Positions 54,569 through 63,226 of a stretch of DNA of 64,000 nt are shown here, one piece after another (position 1 is the stretch's first letter; the number at the start of each line of letters is the position of its first letter). This stretch comes from Cellvibrio japonicus Ueda107 (GTDB lineage Bacteria > Pseudomonadota > Gammaproteobacteria > Pseudomonadales > Cellvibrionaceae), in contig NC_010995.1 in the NCBI RefSeq assembly GCF_000019225.1, positions 310,001 through 374,000 on the forward strand, written 5' to 3'. A model generated the notes under the pieces. That model did no database searches. It was not told where the DNA came from and saw only the letters and a program-made list of their open reading frames with translations. Made by a program: the position numbers and the translations under genes.

Positions 54569-56167
54569 ATGCAGCGGATATTGTGGCTGTCGCTGGTGTT
54601 GGGTCTGCTGGTGTCCTGTTCAATACCAACAGACAGGGCGGGCGGTGGAACAGCGGTACGGATAGATTATGCAAGCGGGTTAACTGATCGCGAAAACTCT
54701 ATGTTCAAAGAAATCCAGTTGTCAGGCGTTTTTGCCGATTCAAAAACCTTTGTGGATAGCCATCCCAAATTGCCCCTGGCGGAAATCGCCGAGCTTTACC
54801 ATGTCCGGCAACAGCAGGCGGGTTTTGACCTCGCCGCTTTTGTTCACCGGTATTTTGAGCTGCCGCCGAGCATTGCCTCCGGTTTTGTCAGCGATACCTC
54901 GCGCCCGGTGGAAAAGCATATCGACATTCTCTGGGATGTGCTCACCCGCCAACCGGACAGGCAGGAGGCGGGAACCCTGCTGCCCTTACCTTACCCCTAT
55001 GTCGTTCCCGGCGGCCGCTTCCGCGAAATTTACTACTGGGACAGCTATTTCACCATGCTCGGTTTGCAGGCATCGAAGCGCTGGGATCTGATGGAGGGTA
55101 TGGTGAATAATTTTTCACACCTGATCGACACCATCGGCTTTATTCCCAACGGCAATCGCACCTATTACGAGGGCCGCTCCCAGCCGCCTTTTTACGCCCT
55201 GATGGTGGAGTTGCTGGCCAATAAACAGGGTGAGTCGGTGCTGCTCGCGCATTTGCCGCATTTGCGCAGGGAATATGAATTCTGGATGGAGGGCGCCGCT
55301 AAACTTTCGCCCGCTGCACCCGCGCATCGCCGTGTGGTGCTGCTGCCGGATGGCAGCATACTCAATCGCTACTGGGATGATATAGCCGCGCCGCGCCCGG
55401 AATCCTTCCGCGAAGACTACGAACTGGCGGAAGCCATCGGCGGCAACAAGCGCGAGCTGTACCGCCATATTCGCGCGGCGGCAGAATCCGGCTGGGACTT
55501 CAGCAGCCGCTGGTTCAAAGATGGCAATGGCATGGCCAGCATCCACACCACCGATATTATCCCGGTGGATTTGAATGCGCTGGTCTTTAACCTGGAGCGG
55601 ATGCTGGCCCATATTTATGGCTTGCAGGGCGACCAGGATCAGGCCACGCATTACTACCAATTGGCGGAGCAGCGCAAACAGGCGTTGCTGCGCTACTGTT
55701 GGAATGCGCAGCAGGGATTTTTCCACGATTACGATTATGTCGCCGCACAACAGACGCCGGTCATGTCGCTGGCGGCGGTTTACCCGCTTTATTTCAGTAT
55801 GGTCGACCAGCGCACGGGCGACCGGGTCGCCGAACAGATAGAGGCGCATTTTATCCAGGCGGGCGGTGTGACCACGACCCTGGCGACCACAGGCCAGCAG
55901 TGGGACGCGCCCAATGGCTGGGCGCCGCTGCAATGGCTGACCATCCAGGGCCTGCGCAATTATCACCACAATTCAGCGGCGGAGCAGATCAAACAGCGCT
56001 GGATTGCACTCAACCAGCGCGTTTACCGCAACACCGGAAAGTTGGTGGAAAAATACAACGTCTATGACCTGGATGTGGCCGGCGGCGGTGGCGAATATGA
56101 ATTACAGGATGGCTTCGGTTGGACCAACGGTGTCTTGTTGCACTTACTCAACGAAAGTACACCCTGA
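54569..56167 (+). CDS. GH37 trehalase, lipoprotein
   Basis: The 532-aa protein has a lipoprotein signal (lipobox LLVSC) and the full GH37 (alpha/alpha)6 domain. Both family signatures are clear: PGGRFREIYYWDSYFTM and QWDAPNGWAPLQW. It splits trehalose to two glucose, anchored in the periplasmic space. It lies downstream of the TonB receptor and is thus probably part of the same regulon, though a terminator intervenes. Confidence 0.95.
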   Translation: MQRILWLSLVLGLLVSCSIPTDRAGGGTAVRIDYASGLTDRENSMFKEIQLSGVFADSKTFVDSHPKLPLAEIAELYHVRQQQAGFDLAAFVHRYFELPPSIASGFVSDTSRPVEKHIDILWDVLTRQPDRQEAGTLLPLPYPYVVPGGRFREIYYWDSYFTMLGLQASKRWDLMEGMVNNFSHLIDTIGFIPNGNRTYYEGRSQPPFYALMVELLANKQGESVLLAHLPHLRREYEFWMEGAAKLSPAAPAHRRVVLLPDGSILNRYWDDIAAPRPESFREDYELAEAIGGNKRELYRHIRAAAESGWDFSSRWFKDGNGMASIHTTDIIPVDLNALVFNLERMLAHIYGLQGDQDQATHYYQLAEQRKQALLRYCWNAQQGFFHDYDYVAAQQTPVMSLAAVYPLYFSMVDQRTGDRVAEQIEAHFIQAGGVTTTLATTGQQWDAPNGWAPLQWLTIQGLRNYHHNSAAEQIKQRWIALNQRVYRNTGKLVEKYNVYDLDVAGGGGEYELQDGFGWTNGVLLHLLNESTP

Positions 56168-56186
56168 GGCTATCCCCAACAGACGC

Positions 56187-56687
56187 TCACACAAAGGAAA
56201 AGCCGGGGGGATACTGGTGATAGCCATCAAAATCCCCCTTGCTGAGCGGAACACCGGCATGGCGCGCTATCGCATAGGCCATGCCCAGGTGAAAAAAGAA
56301 ATTCGGTAGCGCGTATTGCTGCAGATATTCTTGTGCCGGCAAATCCAGGTCCTGGAAACCCGCTTTATCGCTGATGCTGGCACAGGCCGGTGTTATGTCT
56401 TCGGTAGGGAGTTGTGTCAGCCACTGGATGGTCTCTGCCAACTGCTGTTGCAATCCCGCATAACTGTGATCGCTATTTTCAAAACCTATGCGTTCACGCC
56501 CGAGTAACGGGCAGAGGGCGCGCGGCGCAAAATTGGCGGCGGTGCGCACCTGTGCAAGCAGCGGCAACATATGGGGATGCAATTGTTGCCCAAGCAGTTG
56601 GCAGTCGCCTTGTGTATGAGCCTCCATAAGGCGCAGCATGTGTTGCAGCTGTTGCAAATAGCGAATAAAAACCGGTATCGGGTTCAT
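56187..56687 (-). CDS. DUF1993 family protein
   Basis: The start at 56687 (MNPIPVFIRYLQQL) gives 166 aa; the upstream open frame overlaps the HAD gene. It is a helical protein of the DinB-like DUF1993 type, with FENSDHSYAGLQQQLAETIQWL and NFFFHLGMAYAIARHAGVPLSKGDFDG as family hallmarks. The function is not known. It is 13 bases downstream of the HAD phosphatase gene. Confidence 0.82.
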   Translation of the reverse strand: MNPIPVFIRYLQQLQHMLRLMEAHTQGDCQLLGQQLHPHMLPLLAQVRTAANFAPRALCPLLGRERIGFENSDHSYAGLQQQLAETIQWLTQLPTEDITPACASISDKAGFQDLDLPAQEYLQQYALPNFFFHLGMAYAIARHAGVPLSKGDFDGYHQYPPGFSFV

Positions 56688-56700
56688 CGGTGTCCTGTCC

Positions 56701-57360
56701 TTAAAAACGGTAATGTTGCACCACCCAATCCGCCGCTTCCTGCAAATGGTTAAATACCTGGATCGCGTTGGACAGGTCGTGGCTCTGTGACATGGCATTG
56801 CGCACCGCCACACACGTAATGCCTGCGCGTGTTGCCGCCTGCAGGCCGTGCGCTGTGTCTTCGATGGCGATAGCCTCTTGCGCGCTGAGCCCCAGGCGCT
56901 GCAATGCCAGCAGGTAGCTATCGGGAGCCGGTTTGTTATTGCTCACATCTTCACTGCTCACAATGGTGCTAAACAGTGGCTGCCACTGGTAAGCGGCCAA
57001 GGTGGCATCGACGCAGTTGCGCGTTGAGCCGGTGACCACGGCGAGCTGTGCGCCGGTAGCGGCGAAACGGCGCACGGTCGCATCGGCATGGGGCATAAGT
57101 GGAAAGGCGGTGCGCGCTATGTAGTCGCGCGTGACCTGGTGTTTTTGTGCGGCGAGCGAAGGTGCGTCAATCGGTAACTGGTGGCGTACAGTCAGGTCCA
57201 GTGCATTTTTTGCGGTGGGAATGCCTGAGTAGTAATCGCGGTATTCCTCGGCGCTCAGGTCTACCGCATAAGCGCGCATGATCTCGCGCCAGAGTTGGTA
57301 ATGTACTTCCTCGGAATCGACGAGCGTGCCGTCGTGGTCAAACAAAATCGCTTTTAACAT
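56701..57360 (-). CDS. HAD-superfamily phosphatase (beta-phosphoglucomutase-like)
   Basis: The 219-aa protein shows HAD motif I ILFDHDGTLVD, motif II VVTGST, motif III around NNKPAPDSY, and motif IV AIEDTAHG, with a helical cap after motif I. It acts on a small phosphorylated metabolite, perhaps a sugar phosphate; the substrate cannot be told from sequence. It forms a two-gene unit with the DUF1993 gene. Confidence 0.88.
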   Translation of the reverse strand: MLKAILFDHDGTLVDSEEVHYQLWREIMRAYAVDLSAEEYRDYYSGIPTAKNALDLTVRHQLPIDAPSLAAQKHQVTRDYIARTAFPLMPHADATVRRFAATGAQLAVVTGSTRNCVDATLAAYQWQPLFSTIVSSEDVSNNKPAPDSYLLALQRLGLSAQEAIAIEDTAHGLQAATRAGITCVAVRNAMSQSHDLSNAIQVFNHLQEAADWVVQHYRF

Positions 57361-57618
57361 GCCCGGGTTAACCTGTATCTGTTTAAAGGGCGCAGGGTGA
57401 TGGACCCCGCGATGGGCGAGAGTATGCCAGAGCCCAGGGTAAATACCTGTTAATACCGGTGTTTGGGGGGCCGCTTTTGCGGACTGGCAGGGTTAATTTA
57501 TGTTCAGGGACTGGCATGATCGGGGTTTTGGTGTAATCTGGACAACGTTGTCAGTCGTGTTTTATTTACAAGAATATCCAAAATCACACCCAAGCATTGC
57601 ATAGACAGGAGCGGATTC

Positions 57619-60216
57619 ATGAAGGTAGCGGGTCGAATTTCCCGGTCGGGCTGGATGGCCCTGATCCTCGGGGCTGTTATGGGGCAGGGACTGGCGGTGG
57701 GGGCGAATGCCGGTAACCTCACCCAGGCACAGCTCAGCCAGTTTGCTCGCGATGCGCAACTGGCATTTGCACCAGTGAGCAACTTTGCCCTGGGGCATGG
57801 CCAATTCCAGGCACAGCTAACCCTGAATAACCAATCAGCAATTGCCTTGCCCGCTGGCAAGGGCGATTGGCGCATTTACATCCACTCCATCCGCAAGTTG
57901 CACGAAAACAAGGTTGCAGGTTTGCAAATCAAACATGTCCAGGGCGATTTACACGCATTGGAACCCAGCGCGGATTTTACCGGCCTGGCAGCCGGTGCCA
58001 GCCTGGAAGTGCCCTATTCAGGCGGTAACTGGATTGTGAGCTACAGCGATTTTATGCCGCGCGCGTTCATCGCCCAGCCGGGCTTAGAGGCGGCGGTATT
58101 TGCCAATACCGATACCGAAGACCTGACCCGTTTTGTGTCGCCTTTCGTGCGTCCGGAACAGCAATTGCGCTTTAATGCCCCCACGGCAGACGCTTTCCCC
58201 ATAGTGACTTCCGCCGGTCGTTACGAAAGCAATCGCGCGGTTAACGCGATCAAGCCCGTGGAACAGCTCGGCATTATTCCTACGCCCAAGTCGGTGAAAT
58301 ACCGGCGCGGCAGTATTCAATTGGATGGCAGTTGGCAGATCCGCTACGCCGGCAGCCTGACCTCCGAAGCGCGCTACCTGGTGGCGCAACTCAAGGCGGC
58401 GGGGTTGGAGCTGAACAGTGCGGCAGACCATATCCCGGCCCAGGGGCCAGTGATTCGGCTGGCACTGGAACCGGGCGGGGTCTCCGAAGCCTATCACCTG
58501 AGTATTGGCAAAGAAGTGATACAGATCCGCGGCAGCGATAACGCCGGTGCTTTTTACGCGGTTCAGAGCCTATTGAGCCTGCTGCCTGCCCAAACGGCTG
58601 CCCAGTACACGCTGCCAGTGGTGGAGGTGAAGGACCAACCGCGCTTCTCCTGGCGCGGCATGCACTACGACATGGGCCGTAACTTCCACGGCAAGGCGGT
58701 CACCCTGCGCCTGATCGAGCAGATGGCGCGCTACAAGCTCAATAAGCTGCACCTGCACCTGACAGAAGACGAAGGCTGGCGTATTGAGATTCCCGGCCTG
58801 CCGGAGCTGACCGAGGTAGGTGCTTTCCGCTGCTTTGACCTCACCGAGCAGTCCTGCCTGTTGACCCAGTTGGGTACCGGCCCGCACAAATCCGGTTCGG
58901 GTAATGGCTATTACTCGGCAGAGGATTTTGTCGAGATTCTCAAATTCGCGGCGGCACGCCATATCGAGGTAATTCCCGAAATCGATATGCCCGGTCACGC
59001 CCGCGCTGCTGTCAAAGCCATGGACGCGCGCTATCACAAGTTGTTGAAAGCGGGTAAAAAAGCCGAAGCCGAGCAATTCCTGCTGTCTGATCCGGCGGAT
59101 AAATCCCAATACCTCACGGTACAGAACTACACCGACAACTCCATCAATGTCTGCCTGCCCTCGACCTACGCCTTTGCCGACAAGGTGGTGTATGAGTTGC
59201 AGCAGATGTATCGCAAGGCCGGGCTCAAGCTCAACACCTTCCACATGGGCGGTGACGAGGTGGGGGCGGGCTCCTGGGTGGAGTCTCCCGCCTGTAAAAC
59301 CCTGTTTGCGACGCAAGAGGGGGTTGCCGGCCCGGCAGACCTCAAACCCTATTTTGTCAGCAAGCTGGCGGCGATTACCCATGAGCGCGGCCTGGCGCTG
59401 GTCGGCTGGGAAGACGGCCTGATGTACGACCCCAACAATACCTTTAACCGCAAGGCGTTTGCCAACGAGCGGGTACTGGCCAATGCCTGGGATAACATCT
59501 GGGAATGGGGTGTGGCAGATCGCGCCTATCGCCTGGCGAACGCCGGCTACCAGGTCATCCTCTCGGCGGGAACCCATCTCTATTTTGACCACCCCCACGA
59601 AGCCCACCCGGAAGAGCGCGGTTACTACTGGGCGGCGCGCTATACCAGCCCGGGCAAGGTATTCGGGTTTATGCCGGATAACTTCTATGCCAATGCCGAC
59701 ACTACCCGCGAGGGCACACCGATTGATAACCTGGAGGCCCTGGTGGGGCGCTCCCTGCCCAAGCTGGAAAAGCCGGAAAACCTGCTGGGCATGCAGGGCC
59801 AGGTCTGGAGCGAAACCATCCGCACCGCCCAGCAGCTGGAGCAGATGATCTATCCGCGCCTGATGTCGCTGGGTGAGCGCGCCTGGCACAAGGCCGCCTG
59901 GGAATCGAATGCGCCGGATACAACTGCCCGCACCGCCGATTGGGCGCAGTTTGCCCATACCCTGGCCAAGCGCGATCTGCCCAGGTTAGTCCAGGCCGGT
60001 GCCGATCTTTACCTGCCGCCGCCGGGTGCGGTTATTGAATCTGGTCAGTTGCTGGCCAACACCGCTTTACCGGGATTGGCAATTGAGTTCAGCCTGGACA
60101 AGGGCGCCAGCTGGCAGCCCTGGACGGCCCCGGTTGCCCTGACGGCAGAGCAAAGTGCCTCGGTTTGGCTGCGCAGCCGTTTGGGGGATAAGACCAGCCG
60201 TGTCTCGACCCTCTAG
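57619..60216 (+). CDS. GH20 beta-N-acetylhexosaminidase, secreted
   Basis: The 865-aa protein has a signal peptide (cleavage near GANAG), an N-terminal CHB_HEX-type carbohydrate-binding domain, a GH20b domain, the GH20 catalytic barrel with the catalytic pair Asp 546-Glu 547 in HMGGDEVGAGSW, and a C-terminal Ig-like CHB_HEX_C domain. It releases N-acetylglucosamine from chito-oligosaccharides by substrate-assisted catalysis in the periplasm or outside. A terminator follows. The size matches chitobiases of other marine and soil bacteria. Confidence 0.95.
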   Translation: MKVAGRISRSGWMALILGAVMGQGLAVGANAGNLTQAQLSQFARDAQLAFAPVSNFALGHGQFQAQLTLNNQSAIALPAGKGDWRIYIHSIRKLHENKVAGLQIKHVQGDLHALEPSADFTGLAAGASLEVPYSGGNWIVSYSDFMPRAFIAQPGLEAAVFANTDTEDLTRFVSPFVRPEQQLRFNAPTADAFPIVTSAGRYESNRAVNAIKPVEQLGIIPTPKSVKYRRGSIQLDGSWQIRYAGSLTSEARYLVAQLKAAGLELNSAADHIPAQGPVIRLALEPGGVSEAYHLSIGKEVIQIRGSDNAGAFYAVQSLLSLLPAQTAAQYTLPVVEVKDQPRFSWRGMHYDMGRNFHGKAVTLRLIEQMARYKLNKLHLHLTEDEGWRIEIPGLPELTEVGAFRCFDLTEQSCLLTQLGTGPHKSGSGNGYYSAEDFVEILKFAAARHIEVIPEIDMPGHARAAVKAMDARYHKLLKAGKKAEAEQFLLSDPADKSQYLTVQNYTDNSINVCLPSTYAFADKVVYELQQMYRKAGLKLNTFHMGGDEVGAGSWVESPACKTLFATQEGVAGPADLKPYFVSKLAAITHERGLALVGWEDGLMYDPNNTFNRKAFANERVLANAWDNIWEWGVADRAYRLANAGYQVILSAGTHLYFDHPHEAHPEERGYYWAARYTSPGKVFGFMPDNFYANADTTREGTPIDNLEALVGRSLPKLEKPENLLGMQGQVWSETIRTAQQLEQMIYPRLMSLGERAWHKAAWESNAPDTTARTADWAQFAHTLAKRDLPRLVQAGADLYLPPPGAVIESGQLLANTALPGLAIEFSLDKGASWQPWTAPVALTAEQSASVWLRSRLGDKTSRVSTL

Positions 60217-60264
60217 GGGGGGACTACCGGACAACATTTACTTTAAGTGCCAGATAAATCCGAC

Positions 60265-60290
60265 AAAAAGCCCGCCTTGGCGGGCTTTTT
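60265..60290 (+). terminator. Rho-independent terminator after the GH20 gene
   Basis: GCCCGCC and GGCGGGC form a stem flanked by A-run and T-run about 50 bases after the stop; it can act in both directions. Confidence 0.92.
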
Positions 60291-60519
60291 GCTTTCATGA
60301 TCGGGGCGAAATTGCATAAGTTCGCTTAAAAAAGTCAACCTTGCTCGCATTTGTGCGCAAAAAGAGTGAATTTTGTAGAATTTCTCCAGTCGTATATTTC
60401 ATTCTGGTTAAAGGCTCCTTATGATGTCGGTGCATCATTTGTGTGCAGGCTTGTCTTCCCATTAACAAGAGCGCAATAAAGCGGTATGCCTTTACAAGAA
60501 AAAATTAATAGGTAACCCC

Positions 60520-60660
60520 ATGAAAGTCGATTTATTCACGTTGGTCTTGATTGTGTTTGCCCTGGGGGTTTGTGTCACCCTGGTAGACGTGGGAACCCTG
60601 TTTTCAACGGCTGAAGCGACAGTGACAGACGAAACAGAAATCACCAGTGCCCGGGAATAG
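60520..60660 (+). CDS. Small single-helix membrane protein
   Basis: The 46-residue frame begins MKVDLFTLVLIVFALGVCV, one hydrophobic helix, followed by a Thr/Glu-rich tail (TVTDETEITSARE). It lies between two terminators, with a weak GGT ribosome site. The Cys in the helix is unusual. I do not recognise it; it could be a real small protein or chance. Confidence 0.5.
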   Translation: MKVDLFTLVLIVFALGVCVTLVDVGTLFSTAEATVTDETEITSARE

Positions 60661-60705
60661 GCGGCTGTAGGGACGACAGTAAACGGCTTTACGCATCAAC
60701 CGAGA

Positions 60706-60744
60706 TAAAACAACCACTCCCGCTGCGGCGGGAGTGGTTGTTTA
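60706..60744. terminator. Bidirectional terminator between the small gene and fau
   Basis: AAACAACCACTCCCGC and GCGGGAGTGGTTGTTT form a perfect 16-bp stem with T/A runs on each side. Confidence 0.92.
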
Positions 60745-60750
60745 TGGGGT

Positions 60751-61350
60751 TCACCTGGCGCAGAGGATCAATTCCTGCTCGGTCGCCAGGGCAAATAAAG
60801 GAATATCCCAACTGGCTGTCGCGAGTGATTCCTCTTCCTGGCAGCTGTGCGCCAATCCCACCAGATAGGGTTTGCCTTTGGGCTTTTGCTGTTTAAAGGC
60901 AAAGGTCCTGTCATAAAACCCGCCCCCCATCCCCAGGCGTGTGCCCTGTCGATCAAACCCCACCAGCGGCATCAGCGCCATATCCAGTAAATGTGGCGGC
61001 AGGCGATGGGCCTGGCGGAAGTCGGGCTCGGCAATGCCGAAACGGTTGGGGGTCAGGGGGGTATCCGGCCCATAAGCGACAAACCAGAGTTCGCGTGGCT
61101 TGTCCGGCCGCAAGACCGGCAGGTAGGTGTGCTTGCCCATTTTCCAGAGCTGCCGGGCCAGGGGCTCCGGGTCTATCTCTCCATCATTGGCGCTATAGAG
61201 GGCGATATGTTGGGCGCGCAGCAGCTGCGGCATTTTCAATAGCTGGCGCACCAGCAGCAGGGCGGCTTGTTGTTGTTCCTGTGGGCTCAGGCTGCGCCGC
61301 CGGGCTCTGAGCCGGGCGCGCAGTGGCTGGCGCAAATCCCCATCGGTCAT
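60751..61350 (-). CDS. fau: 5-formyltetrahydrofolate cyclo-ligase
   Basis: The 199-aa protein converts 5-formyl-THF to 5,10-methenyl-THF with ATP. RLGMGGGFYDRTF is the family phosphate-binding motif, and LRARLRARRRSLSPQEQ the typical N-terminus. It sits immediately downstream of 6S RNA on the same strand, the order conserved in gammaproteobacteria. Confidence 0.94.
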   Translation of the reverse strand: MTDGDLRQPLRARLRARRRSLSPQEQQQAALLLVRQLLKMPQLLRAQHIALYSANDGEIDPEPLARQLWKMGKHTYLPVLRPDKPRELWFVAYGPDTPLTPNRFGIAEPDFRQAHRLPPHLLDMALMPLVGFDRQGTRLGMGGGFYDRTFAFKQQKPKGKPYLVGLAHSCQEEESLATASWDIPLFALATEQELILCAR

Positions 61351-61436
61351 ACAGGTTCTCTCGCACTATCAGGGTGAATGCACACCATAAACGACAAAGG
61401 CCAAAAATCGCGATGATTTTTGGCCTTTGGTACAGA

Positions 61437-61614
61437 AAGAAAACCCCGAAATGCCGCTACCAAGCTGGCCTTGAACCCAAAGGTTCAAGGTGGCGATACC
61501 TGTGGCTTTTTAGGCTTTCCGTCAGGCGGACATGCACACCAAACACAACGAGATACTGCCGGGCTACGATTATCGGCTCAAGGACATAGTCGGTTTGCGT
61601 ACATCCCAGGGCTT
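61437..61614 (-). ncRNA. ssrS: 6S RNA
   Basis: The gap between zapA and fau is where 6S RNA lies in gammaproteobacteria. The minus strand has a TATACT -10 box (61621-61626), then a start near GCAAAGCCCTGGGATG. Internal CCTTGAGCCGATAAT and the 3' hairpin CCTTGAACCTTTGGGTTCAAGG resemble pseudomonad 6S. It ends in GGGGTTTTCTTT. It would form the long bulged hairpin that binds sigma70 RNA polymerase. Ends are approximate. Confidence 0.85.
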
Positions 61615-61787
61615 TGCGCCAGTATAACCCAGCTCCTATGGCTTTTCGCAAATGAATTTATGCTCAAAGCCTGTAAAAAATTAGGCGTAATCAATCTTAA
61701 AAAACACTGGAAATTAGCGGTTTTTTACCCATTTGTGTGGTAAGTGCACAGTTTGATGGCGCCTTGATCGAGTGTGCCTGGGCGCCA

Positions 61788-61815
61788 ACAAAAACGCCCG
61801 CTGCTGCGGGCGTTT
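61788..61815 (-). terminator. Rho-independent terminator after zapA
   Basis: AAACGCCCGC and GCGGGCGTTT form a 10-bp stem with a 4-base loop, with TTTTTG after it on the minus strand. Confidence 0.9.
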
Positions 61816-61835
61816 CAGGGAGGATTGGGGGCGGA

Positions 61836-62135
61836 TTAATCGATTTTGTTGGCCAGGCTGCGATCCAGTTTTTCGTGCAGGCGCAACAGGTCAGCCTGGT
61901 TGGCTCCCTTGCCCTGGTTGCCGGATTGGCGCGCCTGGAGCAGTTCGTGGCTGAGGTTGAGCGCCGCCATCACCGCAATGCGCTCCAGGCCGATGACAGC
62001 ACCGGTGCTGCGAATGGCTTTCATGCGTTCATCCAGTAACTGGGCCGATTCCAGCAATGCCTGGCGCTCTTCGCGCGGGCAGGCGACCTGGTACTCTTTA
62101 TCGAGGATTTTCACAACAACAGTTTCATTGCTCAT
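61836..62135 (-). CDS. zapA: Cell division protein ZapA
   Basis: The start at 62135 (MSNETVVVKILDKEYQVACP) gives 99 aa; the longer frame lacks conservation. The N-terminal beta-alpha domain and the C-terminal coiled coil (ALNLSHELLQARQ onward) are typical. It bundles FtsZ filaments at the division ring. The gene order with the coiled-coil gene upstream and 6S RNA downstream is conserved. Confidence 0.92.
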   Translation of the reverse strand: MSNETVVVKILDKEYQVACPREERQALLESAQLLDERMKAIRSTGAVIGLERIAVMAALNLSHELLQARQSGNQGKGANQADLLRLHEKLDRSLANKID

Positions 62136-62148
62136 GGCGGCTTCCAGC

Positions 62149-62355
62149 TTATTCGGCATCCAGGTTGCGCAGGTGGGTGATCATGGCTTCAACGCGGCTG
62201 CGCGCCAGTTCATTCTTTTCGATCAGGCGCTGGCGTTCGCGCTGCCACTCGCTTTCGCGGGCTTTCAGCTCAGTATTTTCCTGCTGCAAGCGGTTACACA
62301 GCAGGATCAGCTTGTCCAGCTTGTTTTCCAGGGATAACAGCAAATCATCAGACAT
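62149..62355 (-). CDS. ZapB-like coiled-coil protein (TIGR02449 type)
   Basis: The start at 62355 (MSDDLLLSLENKLDKLILLC) gives 68 aa, almost entirely heptad-repeat coiled coil (LENKLDKLILLCNRLQQENTELKARESEW). It overlaps nothing and lies 13 bases before zapA. Members of this family are found beside zapA and presumably help cell division. Confidence 0.82.
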   Translation of the reverse strand: MSDDLLLSLENKLDKLILLCNRLQQENTELKARESEWQRERQRLIEKNELARSRVEAMITHLRNLDAE

Positions 62356-62586
62356 GATAATAAATGACCAATAGGAGCGCGGGTCGCTCACTATATTGCG
62401 CCCCAGTCACAGGGTCAATCGCCGCCCCCCAAGTTAAGGTGATTTCGAGAAGTTGTGCCTTACTAAATGATAAACATACAAGTTTTGATAAGGATGTCCA
62501 AGTATCAGAATTGGCTATATAAAAAGACGCAGGGGCACGGGCGGCCAGTCGTGATAGGATTCGCGCCTTAGCTATACGAGGTATCT

Positions 62587-63195
62587 ATGACCGATCGCCA
62601 ACCCCAGACTTATTCCCCCCTCAGCTTCGATGACCTGGCCAACCTGCTGGCCCCGCTGGGTACCTTGAACAGCCCCTCGGAATTGCACGGGCTCCTGTGT
62701 GGCAAGCTGGCCGGTGGTGCCCAATTGACGGAAATTAACTGGCTGCTGGAGGCGGTGGAGTTCCTCGACTTTGTCTCCGCTCCCGATGAAAAAGTGCGCA
62801 TTGCCCTGACGCACCTTTATCACAACACCTTGCAGGCATTGCAGGGTGATTTCAATCTCAAACTCATGTTACCGGACGACGACACCCTGCTCAGCGATCG
62901 CGCGCGCTGCCTGAGCCAGTGGTGCCATGGTTTCCTGACCGGCTTTGGCAGTGTCGAACTCGCCACCAAGCGCGAGCTGGATGAAGAGGCACAGGATATG
63001 CTTCAGGATTTTTCCCACATTGTGCAGATCCAGGTGGATGACGAGGAAGATGAGCCGAGTGCAGAGGCCGATTATATGGAAGTCGTAGAGTATGTGCGCA
63101 TGGCGACCAACTCGCTCTATCTGGAATTTGCGCCAGCGCAAAGCGATGCGGCCGATAAAGACCTAAGCTCTGCTAACCACCAGACCGTGCATTAA
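62587..63195 (+). CDS. ygfB: UPF0149/YgfB family protein
   Basis: The 202-aa helical protein has the family start FDDLANLLAPLGTLNSPSELHGLLCGKLAGG and later WCHGFLTGFG. In pseudomonads YgfB modulates gene expression, but the general role is not settled. It is divergent from the zapA group and directly upstream of pepP. Confidence 0.9.
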   Translation: MTDRQPQTYSPLSFDDLANLLAPLGTLNSPSELHGLLCGKLAGGAQLTEINWLLEAVEFLDFVSAPDEKVRIALTHLYHNTLQALQGDFNLKLMLPDDDTLLSDRARCLSQWCHGFLTGFGSVELATKRELDEEAQDMLQDFSHIVQIQVDDEEDEPSAEADYMEVVEYVRMATNSLYLEFAPAQSDAADKDLSSANHQTVH

Positions 63196-63226
63196 TTTAA
63201 CGCCCCGGATTATCCGCGAGATACGC

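Noticed and set aside
58570..59958. 462-aa minus-strand frame opposite the GH20 gene
   Set aside because: Antisense shadow of a well-conserved hexosaminidase catalytic domain.
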